The notes beneath the pieces are model-generated. The model saw nothing but the letters and a program-made list of their open reading frames with translations, had not been told where the DNA came from and ran no database searches. 64,000 nt of DNA from Candidatus Bandiella woodruffii (GTDB taxonomy: Bacteria > Pseudomonadota > Alphaproteobacteria > Rickettsiales > Midichloriaceae): assembly GCF_034359465.1 (NCBI RefSeq), contig NZ_CP110820.1:372001-436000 (forward strand), given 5' to 3'. This document shows, in pieces, positions 19,182 to 28,013 of this stretch (the stretch's first letter is position 1; each line of letters starts with the position of its first letter). The translations under genes and the position numbers were made by a program.

Positions 19182-19622
19182 GATAATGTCGTCATGAGAT
19201 TTTAAGCCAAAGAGATAAGCATCTAATCTGAATTGCGGCAAGGAAAGAAGCTGAATTTTTAGCATATCTGGTTGCAATTCCCCTCCATCTTTTAAGATGA
19301 AGAAAGGTGTTTTCTACAATATGCCTTATTTTGTATAAATCTTTATCGTATTTTCTCTGGGTGATTCTGTTCTTTTTAGGAGGAATAACAACGCTCATGC
19401 CCAATTCTTGGGCATGGTCAATTATGTAATTAGCATCGTACCCTCTGTCGGCTAGTAAGTACTCAGCTTTCATCTCTTCAATAAGATTAACAGCCTGCTT
19501 GCAATCAGCTTCTGAGCCTTTTGTGATAATAACTTTGAGTGGCATACCATGTGAATCCACGGCAAGGTGAATCTTTGTATTGAGCCCCCTTTTGTACGAC
19601 TCATATCTTGATTGCCGCCTTT
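19182..19622 (-). mobile_element. IS5-family element, 3' half, cut by IS6 copy 4
   Basis: It retains the IS5 right end (GATAATGTCGTCATGAG at 19182, flanked by TA) and codes for the last ~140 transposase residues. It breaks exactly at CCGCCTTT (19615-19622), where IS6 copy 4 begins. The missing 5' half, ending in the same 8 bases on the other strand, is at 1188-1588. Confidence 0.88.
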
Positions 19623-20454
19623 GGTTCTGTCGCATCTGTTGAAACACATAAGAATTTTTGATATTCTGAAAGAAATAGTTGCTGGTAATAATGTTTAAAG
19701 TAGACCCAAAATTAATGAAGTATTTTAAGAACCATGAATATGGCGCAGAAATCATTATGGTATCGCTGTATATGAAAGGAAGATATTCTTTAAGTTACAG
19801 AGAGATAGAAGAGATAGGCGGGTTGAGAGGACTCAACATAGATCACGCCACTCTACAAAGATGGGTAGTAAAGTTTATGCCAATACTTGAAGGAAGATTC
19901 AGAAAAAGAAAAAAGCCAGTCAACGGCAGCTGGAGAATGGACGAGACATATATCAAGGTTAAAGGTAAATGGGTCTATTTGTATAGAGCAGTTGATAAAT
20001 ACGGGGATACCATAGATTTTATGCTAAGAGCAAAAAGAGATAAAAGGGCAGCTAAAGCGTTTTTCAGGAAAGCAATTAAATCTAGTGGCCAGCCTATAAA
20101 GGTTAATATAGATAAAAGTGGCTCTAATACTTCTGCTTTGAATTCGATCAATAAGCCATTATCTAAAGAAGACCAAATAGAAATTAGGCATAACAAATAT
20201 CTAAACAATAGGATAGAAGGCGATCACAGATTTGTAAAGAAACGAACTAGACCGATGCTTGGTTTCAAATCCTTTAGAAGTGCCGCCAGGACTATTGCAG
20301 GAATAGAGCTCTTGCACATGATTAAAAAAGGACAACTTGCTGACAATGACAATTATAATTCTGACTTTGATAAATTTCTTTCACTAACTGCTTAATGGAA
20401 AAATATACAAATAATTTGAAAGTTTTTGCATCATATTACAGATGCGACAGAGCC
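19623..20454 (+). mobile_element. IS6-type insertion sequence, copy 4 (intact)
   Basis: This is 832 bp with both 17-bp ends. The left flank CCGCCTTT is part of IS5; the right flank AATTTAAG leads into a tRNA-Arg gene after 16 bases. The flanks do not match each other, but the left one matches the right-end flank of copy 1 on the opposite strand. Confidence 0.9.
19691..20395 (+). CDS. IS6-family DDE transposase (copy 4)
   Basis: This is the full-length 234-residue transposase, identical in sequence to copies 1 and 5, with the D84/D141/E176 triad. Identity among three copies within 60 kb implies recent spread or gene conversion. Confidence 0.92.
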   Translation: MFKVDPKLMKYFKNHEYGAEIIMVSLYMKGRYSLSYREIEEIGGLRGLNIDHATLQRWVVKFMPILEGRFRKRKKPVNGSWRMDETYIKVKGKWVYLYRAVDKYGDTIDFMLRAKRDKRAAKAFFRKAIKSSGQPIKVNIDKSGSNTSALNSINKPLSKEDQIEIRHNKYLNNRIEGDHRFVKKRTRPMLGFKSFRSAARTIAGIELLHMIKKGQLADNDNYNSDFDKFLSLTA

Positions 20455-20470
20455 AATTTAAGTCTTAATT

Positions 20471-20547
20471 TGGTGCATTTGGAGGGATTCGAACCCCCGA
20501 CCTTTACCTTCGGAAGATATTGCTCTATCCAGCTGAGCTACAAATGC
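20471..20547 (-). tRNA. trnR(CCG): tRNA-Arg (CCG anticodon)
   Basis: The minus strand has acceptor GCATTTG/CAAATGC, D arm GCTCAGCTGGATAGAGC, anticodon loop TTCCGAA and T arm GGGGGTTCGAATCCCTC, with CCA encoded. The anticodon stem has one mismatch at its outer pair. It lies 16 bases from IS6 copy 4. Confidence 0.9.
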
Positions 20548-20557
20548 TAATCATTAA

Positions 20558-21034
20558 TTAAACGTAAGATACCGACAATACTTCGTAATATTTAGTCCCT
20601 TTAGGCGTGCGAAACTCTAAAGACTCCCCCATCACTTTGCCTAATAAAGCCTTTGCCAAAGGAGATGATATCGATATAAGCCCAGCAGAAACATCCGCTT
20701 CATATTCACTTACTATGGTGTATTTAACCTCGTCTTCCGTTTCCTCATCAAGTAACTTAACTGTGGCGCCGTATTTTATCTCATTACCCTGAATTTTAGA
20801 CACATCTATAACCTCAGCGCGTCCAATTTTATCCTCAAGCTCTGATATTTTAGCTTCTATGAAACTTTGCTTCTCTCTTGCAGCATGGTACTCTGCGTTT
20901 TCAGATAAGTCTCCATGCGCTCTTGCTTCCGCAATTGCCTTAATAATCTCTATCCTTTCAACATTTCTGAGGTTTTTCAACTCAAGTTCAAGCTTGTCCA
21001 AACCTTGCTGCGATATGGGAAATCTCTTAATCAT
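20558..21034 (-). CDS. greA: Transcription elongation factor GreA
   Basis: GreA stimulates RNA cleavage by backtracked RNA polymerase. The 158-residue protein has the N-terminal coiled coil with DLSENAEYHAAREKQ at the tip (two acidic residues) and the C-terminal FKBP-like domain (ISSPLAKALLGKVMGE). It lies upstream of the tRNA-Arg on the same strand. Confidence 0.96.
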   Translation of the reverse strand: MIKRFPISQQGLDKLELELKNLRNVERIEIIKAIAEARAHGDLSENAEYHAAREKQSFIEAKISELEDKIGRAEVIDVSKIQGNEIKYGATVKLLDEETEDEVKYTIVSEYEADVSAGLISISSPLAKALLGKVMGESLEFRTPKGTKYYEVLSVSYV

Positions 21035-21193
21035 TTTCTTGTCCCTTAGTTTGTTTCAACGTCATTCTATTCTTTATTACTAAATTTTTTTATTTAAAGC
21101 TACACCTTGATACAATTAATTATTTAATGTATAAAATCAATAGAAAGTGTTTTAATTCAATGTTTTTTAATATTGAATTGCATTTTTACGTAC

Positions 21194-21240
21194 TTATGTC
21201 AATTGAGTAGTTGACATAAAAGCGCAGCGCTGTGTATGGG
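21194..21240 (+). promoter_or_regulatory. Candidate promoter with operator-like inverted repeats upstream of the XRE regulator
   Basis: A perfect 9-bp inverted repeat TTATGTCAA-8-TTGACATAA covers 21194-21219. Its right arm contains a consensus -35 TTGACA (21211-21216). A second perfect palindrome, AGCGCAGCGCT, lies at 21221-21231, and a possible -10 TATGGG at 21235-21240 gives an 18-bp spacer. The regulator starts at 21289. The arrangement suggests autoregulation, which is inference. Confidence 0.5.
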
Positions 21241-21288
21241 TTAGGTTTTTATACACAGGAGGTAAAATAATTGGGAGGTTTATAAATA

Positions 21289-21705
21289 ATGAACGATAAT
21301 ACAGCTAATAGTAATAATATACACTATGTAGACATACATGTTGGTAGAAAGCTGAAGGAAAAAAGGTTGGAAAGAGGTATAACCCAAGATGACCTTGCAG
21401 GCTCTGTAAATCTTACTTTTCAGCAAGTCCAAAAATATGAAAAAGGAATTAATAGAATAAGTTCTAGCAAACTCTATGATTTCGCTAAATTCTTGGACAT
21501 AGATGTGTCATATTTTTTTCAAGGCCTTGATGATTATAAAATACATAATCAAGAACAGTTATACGCTTCTGACAAAGTGGCCAATGATTTTGGCGCTACA
21601 GTCAAAAATAGAGAAATAGAGTCGTTGGTCCAAGCTTTTAAATGTGTTTCTAACGCAGAGGTAAGGAAAAACATCATATCTTTAGTGAAAACATTAACAA
21701 CATAA
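21289..21705 (+). CDS. XRE-family transcriptional regulator (alphaproteobacterial type)
   Basis: The 138-residue protein has an N-terminal helix-turn-helix: VDIHVGRKLKEKRLERGITQ, LTFQQVQKYEKGINRIS and VSYFFQGL are hallmarks of a small regulator family conserved across alphaproteobacteria. Rickettsiales members of this group (e.g. EcxR in Ehrlichia) control secretion genes. The target here is unknown. It starts at ATG 21289, preceded by GGGAGG. Its own promoter contains inverted repeats. Confidence 0.85.
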   Translation: MNDNTANSNNIHYVDIHVGRKLKEKRLERGITQDDLAGSVNLTFQQVQKYEKGINRISSSKLYDFAKFLDIDVSYFFQGLDDYKIHNQEQLYASDKVANDFGATVKNREIESLVQAFKCVSNAEVRKNIISLVKTLTT

Positions 21706-22013
21706 AAAGTATACTCCCAATAGGTTAAGCTAATATATGGGAGATAGGCTTGGAAGCATATAAAAGTACATAACGAAATGTAAAATTCGTAATATGACGA
21801 CGCAAATTTTGAGCTAACGGCGGAGTTATTAATTGTTTTTTGTGAAAAAATAGTTATCATCGCATAATGTGCTTCTACCATAATTAACACATGTGGTTGA
21901 AGATAAAATTATGGCATGGAATATCTTCTAACTAGCTTAGTCACTTGCATTCTGTTGTTAAGATGTTTAATTAAATTCCAATAGAGTGTTTTTTGTGGAT
22001 TAGCCTTTTATGC
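21706..22013. other. Intergenic region with hairpin and repeat remnant
   Basis: Five bases after the regulator stop, CTCCCA ... TGGGAG (about 21712-21742) could form a hairpin without a clear T tract. A degenerate repeat copy follows at 21740-21828. The remaining ~185 bases up to tRNA-Arg show no gene. Confidence 0.4.
21740..21828 (+). repeat. Degenerate partial copy of the 162-bp repeat (copy G)
   Basis: AGCATATAAAAGTACATAACG and ATGACGACGCAAATTTTGAG align with the second half of the minus-strand reading of copy A. It lies downstream of and in the same sense as the XRE regulator gene. Confidence 0.5.
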
Positions 22014-22087
22014 GTTCCCGTAGCTCAGCAGGATAGAGCGTTGGATTCCTAATCCAAAGGTCACAGGTTCGAATCCTGTCGGGAACA
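22014..22087 (+). tRNA. trnR(CCT): tRNA-Arg (CCT anticodon)
   Basis: The acceptor is GTTCCCG/CGGGAAC, the D arm GCTCAGCAGGATAGAGC, the anticodon stem-loop TTGGATTCCTAATCCAA and the T arm ACAGGTTCGAATCCTGT. CCA is not encoded (CTC follows the discriminator A), so it must be added after transcription. Confidence 0.95.
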
Positions 22088-22111
22088 CTCTATAAATTTT
22101 AATCTCCTTGA

Positions 22112-22870
22112 CTAAGTAGCTGAATAATCCATTTTAAAGCAACATATGTAATTGACATCCAACTTCTCTGAAATATACCATTCCTTTTGCAATAAGTTAT
22201 AGCTCATTCCAACTATGTCTAGCAGCTCCATCTTGTTATCATCAAGTATCTTCATAATTTGCCCTGGTTTTAAAAATTTATCCCATTGGTGAGTACCAAC
22301 TGGAATCCATCCTAGAATATATTCGGCTGCGATCTTGGCAAAAATCGCGGATTTCAAAGTCTTATTTATAGTAGAAATAATCATTAGCCCACCATGTTTA
22401 ACCAATTTAGAGCTTTCCGTTAAAAATTGTTCAACATCAGCTACGTGCTCCACCACCTCCATATTTAGAACCACATCAAACCACCTTTGATAATTTTTTC
22501 CCATACTTGTTGTGTCTGTGCATTGAAAGTCAATTTCTAAGTTGAGGTCTTCAACATGCTTTTTTGCTATTTTAATGTTTTGTTCTGATGGGTCTATACC
22601 AGTTACAGATGCCCCTAATCTTCTCATTGGCACAGATAATATTCCGCCTCCACACCCTATATCTAATATTTTTAGATTCGTAAAGGGATGTGTGTTATTT
22701 TTTACGCCGAAATGATTTATTATTTTTTCTTTAATATATCCAATCCTTACAGGATTAATGTCATGTAATGGCTTGAATTTACCACTTTCATCCCACCACT
22801 CTTTTGCTAATGCTGAAAATTTTGCAACCTCTTCCTTGTCTATGGTTGTGTTGTTATGAGTTTTACGCAT
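22112..22870 (-). CDS. ubiG: Ubiquinone biosynthesis O-methyltransferase
   Basis: UbiG carries out both O-methylations of ubiquinone synthesis. The 252-residue protein starts at MRKTHNNTTID; the longer frame to 22903 overlaps yqgE. VAKFSALAKEWWDESGKFKP, the SAM-binding LDIGCGGGILS and GTHQWDKFL are typical of UbiG. Its ATG lies within the last codons of yqgE (8-base overlap). Confidence 0.93.
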   Translation of the reverse strand: MRKTHNNTTIDKEEVAKFSALAKEWWDESGKFKPLHDINPVRIGYIKEKIINHFGVKNNTHPFTNLKILDIGCGGGILSVPMRRLGASVTGIDPSEQNIKIAKKHVEDLNLEIDFQCTDTTSMGKNYQRWFDVVLNMEVVEHVADVEQFLTESSKLVKHGGLMIISTINKTLKSAIFAKIAAEYILGWIPVGTHQWDKFLKPGQIMKILDDNKMELLDIVGMSYNLLQKEWYISEKLDVNYICCFKMDYSAT

Positions 22871-23435
22871 GTCCTGTATAAGGGACGATATAAACAGAAT
22901 CATTGACCCCCAATTTTTTTACTATAGGAGACCATTTATCCTTGGTCTTTTGTGAAAAAATCAAGTCTACTTTTGGTTGAATTATAAACCAATTATTCTC
23001 AGCAATTTCTTCCTGCAATTGAGTGGAATCCCACGCACTTATACCCCTTATAAGCAGAAATTTGGATTGACTGTTTTTCAGCACGTGGTCTTTAACAAAA
23101 TTTTGAATATCCGTATGCAGCGTTACAGATTGCATATCAGCAAAATTTTTCTCTTGTTCTTTGTTGATGCTAAGAGCTAGCATCCTTTCTGTATTAACTG
23201 GCCCGCCAAACACTATTGGCAACTTCTTGGTTCTTACCTTGTCCGTATCTTTGTCGAGTAATTTTAGCAATTCATGGTTGGAAACTGAGCCAATTGTGTG
23301 ATTGAGTATCACACCTAAAGCACCGCTTTGATCATGCATGAATATGTATATCAATGATTTTTCAAAAAATCGATCCTCTAATTTAGGAGAGGCAACCAGT
23401 ATTTTTCCTTCTAATGAATTAAATTTATTTTCCAT
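22863..23435 (-). CDS. yqgE: UPF0301 / YqgE (AlgH-like) protein
   Basis: The 190-residue protein has the family motifs GKILVASPKLEDRFFEKSLI, GALGVILNH, FGGPVNTERML and RGISAWDSTQLQEEI. The function is unknown despite wide conservation in proteobacteria. It is translationally overlapped with ubiG and 17 bases after hemF. Confidence 0.9.
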   Translation of the reverse strand: MENKFNSLEGKILVASPKLEDRFFEKSLIYIFMHDQSGALGVILNHTIGSVSNHELLKLLDKDTDKVRTKKLPIVFGGPVNTERMLALSINKEQEKNFADMQSVTLHTDIQNFVKDHVLKNSQSKFLLIRGISAWDSTQLQEEIAENNWFIIQPKVDLIFSQKTKDKWSPIVKKLGVNDSVYIVPYTGHA

Positions 23436-23452
23436 ATCTCTCTATCTATAGG

Positions 23453-24286
23453 TTACCAGGCGGCGTGTGGTGGCATTGACATCAGTATTGCCTCAGTGTT
23501 GCCATTTGTCATCAACCCAAACTTAGTTCCTCTATCGTAAAGCAAGTTGAATTCCACATAACGCCCTCTTTTCTGTAATTGCTTGACTCTTTCTTCCTCG
23601 TTCCATTTTTTCATAACATTTCGCTTAATAATTTCCAAGAAGCCATTCTTAAACTCTACACCAACTTGCATAGTAAATTCAAAATCTTTTTGCCAGTCAT
23701 TTGTATTAAGATAGTCGTAAAAAATTCCTCCCACACCCCTGGGCTCATTTCTATGTGGTAAATAAAAATATTCATCACAATTTTTTTTAAATTTAGGGTA
23801 ATAATCTGGGTCAAACTTGTCACAAGCAGCTTTAAAACGTGAATGAAATATTCTGGTGTCTTCATCATCTGGAAAAACTGGCGTTAAATCTCCACCGCCG
23901 CCAAACCACTGCTTAGTGGTAACAATCATTCTGGTGTTAAAATGTGCGGCCGGAACATGTGGCGACCTCATATGTGCAACCAAAGAAATACCACTTGCCC
24001 AAAATTGTCTATCCCCATTTTCGCATCCTGGAATTTCCTTTGCAAAGTTTTCAGAAAACTCCCCATATACGGTTGAAATATTAACCCCCACTTTCTCGAA
24101 AACCTCTCCATGCATAATAGACATTTCTCCACCGCCGCCGCCATCTTCTTTTTTCCAATCTATTTGTTTAAATTTTGACGATGTGCCATAAAGCTCTTCT
24201 ATTTTTTCAAACTCTTGGCGTATTGAATTTCTTAGGTTTGCAAACCACGCGATTGCGAGTTGCTTTTGGTTTTCTAAGGTTTCCAT
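23453..24286 (-). CDS. hemF: Aerobic coproporphyrinogen III oxidase
   Basis: HemF converts coproporphyrinogen III to protoporphyrinogen IX using oxygen. The 277-residue protein has EDGGGGGEMSIMHG, VHAHMRSPHVPAAHFNTR-like LVAHMRSPHVPAAHFNTR, WFGGGGDLTP and RRGRYVEFNLLYDRGT-like KRGRYVEFNLLYDRGT signatures. It lies four bases after trxB and before yqgE on the minus strand. It implies at least a late heme pathway. Confidence 0.96.
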   Translation of the reverse strand: METLENQKQLAIAWFANLRNSIRQEFEKIEELYGTSSKFKQIDWKKEDGGGGGEMSIMHGEVFEKVGVNISTVYGEFSENFAKEIPGCENGDRQFWASGISLVAHMRSPHVPAAHFNTRMIVTTKQWFGGGGDLTPVFPDDEDTRIFHSRFKAACDKFDPDYYPKFKKNCDEYFYLPHRNEPRGVGGIFYDYLNTNDWQKDFEFTMQVGVEFKNGFLEIIKRNVMKKWNEEERVKQLQKRGRYVEFNLLYDRGTKFGLMTNGNTEAILMSMPPHAAW

Positions 24287-24290
24287 TTTA

Positions 24291-25229
24291 TTAAGATTCT
24301 AAAAATTTTGTGGCCTCAAGAGCTGCCATGCATCCAGTCCCAGCAGCAGTTACTGCCTGTCTGTAAATTTTATCCTGCACATCACCCGCAGCATAGATGC
24401 CCGGAATACTAGTGGCTGTACTATCTGGCGCAGTAATTATATAACCTTCTGCATCCATTTTAATTTTATCACGGAATAAATCGGTATTTGGCGCATGTCC
24501 AATTGCGATAAAAATCCCGTGCACCCTGACCTCACTGATTTTTCCGGTTTGGATATTTTTAATCCTTGCTCCCTCAACAGATAATGGGTTATCCGAACCT
24601 ATAACTTCTTCCAATACGCTATCCCACATTATGCTAATTTTTGGATTTCCAAATAACCTTTCTTGTAGTATTTTTTCTGCCTTCAATTTGTCTCTACGAT
24701 GAATTAAAGTAACTTTTGATGCATGATTGGTAAGATACAAAGCCTCTTCTACAGCTGTGTTACCACCACCTACCACTAGGACTTCTTTGTTTCTATAGAA
24801 AAAGCCATCACATGTTGCACATCCCGAAACACCAAAACCCATAAACTTTTTTTCTGAGTCGATACCAAGCCATTTAGCTTGCGCGCCGGTTGAAATAATT
24901 ATTGTGTTTGCGATATACTTAACTCCATTTTCTCCAGTAGCAACAAATGGCGTTGTAAGATTATTTATATCAACTATCGTATCATTGAAGATTTTAGTGC
25001 CAAAATTTTCAGCCTGTTGCCTCATTTCCTCCATAAGCCATGGCCCCTGAATTGTTTTGGCGAAACCAGGATAATTTTCAACATCTGTGGTGATGGTGAG
25101 CTGCCCGCCCACTTGATATCCTGAAACTAGGACTGGTTCAAGAGAAGCTCTTGCTGCATATATAGCAGCACTATAACCTGCGGGCCCTGACCCCATAATT
25201 AAAACTTTTGTTCTGATTTCTTTTTGCAT
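24291..25229 (-). CDS. trxB: Thioredoxin reductase
   Basis: This 312-residue FAD/NADPH enzyme reduces thioredoxin. It has GSGPAGYSAAIYAARA, the redox pair in GCATCDGFF, the NADPH site VVGGGNTAVEEALYL, and YAAGDVQDKIYRQAVTAAG. It is seven bases after the peroxiredoxin gene, suggesting a shared peroxide-defence transcript. Confidence 0.95.
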   Translation of the reverse strand: MQKEIRTKVLIMGSGPAGYSAAIYAARASLEPVLVSGYQVGGQLTITTDVENYPGFAKTIQGPWLMEEMRQQAENFGTKIFNDTIVDINNLTTPFVATGENGVKYIANTIIISTGAQAKWLGIDSEKKFMGFGVSGCATCDGFFYRNKEVLVVGGGNTAVEEALYLTNHASKVTLIHRRDKLKAEKILQERLFGNPKISIMWDSVLEEVIGSDNPLSVEGARIKNIQTGKISEVRVHGIFIAIGHAPNTDLFRDKIKMDAEGYIITAPDSTATSIPGIYAAGDVQDKIYRQAVTAAGTGCMAALEATKFLES

Positions 25230-25236
25230 CTTTGTT

Positions 25237-25839
25237 TTAAATTTCGCTAGAGCTTTTGCTCAGATATTCTTTGATTCCAGAAGTGCTGGCCTTTATTGCC
25301 GTTTTCCCAGGTTTCCAATTGGCAGGACATACTTCGCCATGCTTTTGATGAAATGCCAAAGCATCAACCATTCGAATTGCTTCTTCAACGTTTCTTCCAA
25401 GTGGCAGATCGTTTACAAGCTGGTGTCTGATTACAAAATTCTCATCAATTAAAAATGTGCCCCTAAGAGCTATAGATTGGTTGATTAAAACATCGTAACT
25501 TCGTGCGATTTCTTTCGTTATATCAGAAACCAATGGGTATTTTATATGGCCAATTCCACCATTTTCCAAACTTGTATTTTTATATGCCAGGTGTGAGAAA
25601 TGTGAGTCCACGCTTATTCCTATTACTTCCGTATTCCTGCTTTTGAATTCATCTATTTTTTTATCAAACGCTATTATCTCCGACGGGCACACAAAGGTGA
25701 AATCTAAAGGATAAAAAAACAAAATACCTTTTTTACCAGCTAAATATTTGCTTAACGTGAAAGTATCGTTTATTGAATTATCGCCCATTACTGTAACTGC
25801 TGTGAAATCTGGAGCTTTTTTGCCAATTAAAAAAGACAT
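25237..25839 (-). CDS. ahpC: 2-Cys peroxiredoxin (AhpC/Tsa family)
   Basis: It reduces peroxides. In 200 residues, the peroxidatic cysteine is in PLDFTFVCPSEI (~residue 51) and the resolving cysteine in GEVCPANW (~170). SVDSHFSHLAY is conserved. It is the typical Prx1/AhpC form, ending with a short tail. It is paired with trxB. Confidence 0.93.
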   Translation of the reverse strand: MSFLIGKKAPDFTAVTVMGDNSINDTFTLSKYLAGKKGILFFYPLDFTFVCPSEIIAFDKKIDEFKSRNTEVIGISVDSHFSHLAYKNTSLENGGIGHIKYPLVSDITKEIARSYDVLINQSIALRGTFLIDENFVIRHQLVNDLPLGRNVEEAIRMVDALAFHQKHGEVCPANWKPGKTAIKASTSGIKEYLSKSSSEI

Positions 25840-26290
25840 AACAATACCTCTAACTAAAAATTATATGTTCAGATTCAATATATTGTAGCCAATATAAAAA
25901 TTCAAGTTAATGATGATAATATTCGTATATTTGATAGGTAAGGACATGGGGGTGAGATGTTTTGCTAACCACACGCAAGTTAGTAAAATTTAATTGATAT
26001 AAGTGGTTAAAGTTTTGAAGGTTCTTTGCTGGCATTTACCATCAAATCCATAAGGTTTTCCACTAAGATTACTATTTTCTTACCGATTTCTTTCTCTTCT
26101 TAATTACCCTATTGCCTGTATTTTACTAATTTTGACGAGAGTACCTTCAAAAGAGTCATAAATATGAGCAATGAGCACACAAGAGTACTCAGAAGTTATG
26201 CAAAATGACTACACTAATTTTTTAACTTAACGGAGCACATGCAGCATACGAAATACTCTTCCCGCTCACTTTTAAAATGTTTCCTTCCTT
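25840..26290. other. Intergenic region between rpsA and peroxiredoxin genes
   Basis: No open frame of significance. It contains a degenerate copy of the 162-bp repeat (26103-26238) lying antisense to both neighbours. The 260 bases nearer the peroxiredoxin gene should hold its promoter, but no confident motif was found. Confidence 0.45.
26103..26238 (+). repeat. Degenerate copy of the 162-bp repeat (copy D)
   Basis: TGAGCAATGAGCACACAAG and ATGACTACACTAATTTTTTA align in order with the minus-strand reading of copy A, and the end CTTAACGGAGCACA matches GTTATCGGAGTATA. Head and tail are both recognisable, so this is an old full-length copy. Confidence 0.5.
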
Positions 26291-27994
26291 CTATTTCCCT
26301 TTATTTTGTTGCTCTAAAGCTGCTCCTAATATATCACCTAGGCTAGCTCCGCTGTCCACAGAACCGTATTCAGCAATAGCTTTTTTCTCTTCATCTATTT
26401 CCAACGCTTTAACTGAAAGATTGAGCATTTTTTTGCTCTTGTCATAAGAAACAACCTTAGCATCAATCCTATCGTCAACTGTAAACCTTTCAGGTTTTTG
26501 TTGATCTTTATGTCTAGAGAGATCAAATCTTTTAACAAAACCCTTAACTCCCTCAGCTTCAACCACCAAACCATCTTTCGTAACTTCAAGCACTTTACAT
26601 GTTATGATTTTCGATTTGACCAATTGGTCAACAACTTTTTGATGATCACCTTCTTGCAACTGCTTTATACTCACAGTAATACGCTCACGCTCCAGGTCAG
26701 AACTGAGAATAACACCCTTGATTGTATCACCAATTTTGTAATCCTTTAACGCATTTCTTGGGTTATCATCAAAGCTTATTTCAACTGCAGGCACAAGAAT
26801 GTCCAGCTCACTTTCCTTATCTCCGTCGATCACATGAACAAATAAGCCAAAATCTGCAATTTTTTTAACCTTAGCCTCTACTACAGTTCCAATTGGATAC
26901 TGAGTGGCAAACTGCTTCCAAGGGTTGTCCGTACATTGTTTTATGCTCAAACTAATCCTGTGTTTTTCTATGTCTATATCCAAAACAACTGTTTCAACTT
27001 CATCATTCACCTGAAGAAGCTTTGTCGGATGCGTATTTTTGGTATTCCAATCTATCTCGTTCAAATAAACCAGCCCTTCCACATCCTTTTGTAATTCGAT
27101 GAACACACCATAGTCCAGAACGCTGGAAACCTTACCTTTGTGTTTTGTTCCAACAGCATATTTTTGCTCCAGACCTTTCCAAGGATTGTCAGATAATTGT
27201 TTTAACCCTAAAGACACTCTTTTTGTCTCTGCATTATATTTTGTAACAATAACTTTGATCTCTTGCCCCAAAGTTATTTTTTCAGAAGGATGTGTAATTT
27301 TGTTCCACGATATATCAGTAATGTGCAACAATCCATCAATATCACCCAAATCAACAAAAGCTCCATAAGCGGTTATATTTTTAACGGTACCATCAAAAAT
27401 CATACCTTCCTTAATCCCTGCTAAAATTTCATCTTTAGCTTCTTTTCTTGACTCCTCTAGGATAGCACGCCTAGACACAACAACATTCCCTTGCTCTCTA
27501 TCTATCTTTAGAACTTTAAAAGGTTGTTCGATGTCTATCAAAACAGAAATGTCTTTGACTGATCTTATATCAAGCTGACTACCTGGTAAAAAAGCCAGTA
27601 TCCCTTCTATTTCCACCGCAAAACCACCTTTACTTACCTTGCCGATGATTTTTCCATTTACATTGTCGCCTTTGGCATAAATCTCTTCTAGCTTATTCCA
27701 AACTCTTTCTCTCTCTACTTTTTCCTTACTAAGTTGTGTACAACCATTTCTGCCTTCTACTCTTTCTATATAAACATCAACCTCATCACCAACCTTCACA
27801 CCCTGACCAGCAAACTCATTAATAGAAATTCTTCCTTCACTTTTTAAGCCAACATCCACAAAAACTACATCTCCTAAGATCATAACAACCTTGCCTCTTA
27901 CAATTGAAGACTCTTTTGGTTGATATTGTAACTTTTCTTCCAACAATTGAGCGAAGCTTTCTTTTGAGAAATTTGTTATACTTTCTATGTTCAT
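26291..27994 (-). CDS. rpsA: 30S ribosomal protein S1
   Basis: The 567-residue protein has six S1 (OB-fold) repeats. The motifs VKNITAYGAFVDLGDIDGLL, VSSVLDYGVFIELQKDVEGL and VKKIADFGLFVHVIDGDKES mark the RNA-binding repeats, and each repeat region ends with an xxxISLSIKQ-type strand. S1 recruits mRNA to the 30S subunit. It is the last gene of the lpxD-to-rpsA run, 19 bases after cmk, the classical cmk-rpsA order. Confidence 0.96.
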   Translation of the reverse strand: MNIESITNFSKESFAQLLEEKLQYQPKESSIVRGKVVMILGDVVFVDVGLKSEGRISINEFAGQGVKVGDEVDVYIERVEGRNGCTQLSKEKVERERVWNKLEEIYAKGDNVNGKIIGKVSKGGFAVEIEGILAFLPGSQLDIRSVKDISVLIDIEQPFKVLKIDREQGNVVVSRRAILEESRKEAKDEILAGIKEGMIFDGTVKNITAYGAFVDLGDIDGLLHITDISWNKITHPSEKITLGQEIKVIVTKYNAETKRVSLGLKQLSDNPWKGLEQKYAVGTKHKGKVSSVLDYGVFIELQKDVEGLVYLNEIDWNTKNTHPTKLLQVNDEVETVVLDIDIEKHRISLSIKQCTDNPWKQFATQYPIGTVVEAKVKKIADFGLFVHVIDGDKESELDILVPAVEISFDDNPRNALKDYKIGDTIKGVILSSDLERERITVSIKQLQEGDHQKVVDQLVKSKIITCKVLEVTKDGLVVEAEGVKGFVKRFDLSRHKDQQKPERFTVDDRIDAKVVSYDKSKKMLNLSVKALEIDEEKKAIAEYGSVDSGASLGDILGAALEQQNKGK

Positions 27995-28013
27995 ATCTGT
28001 TTTATAAGTTCTA

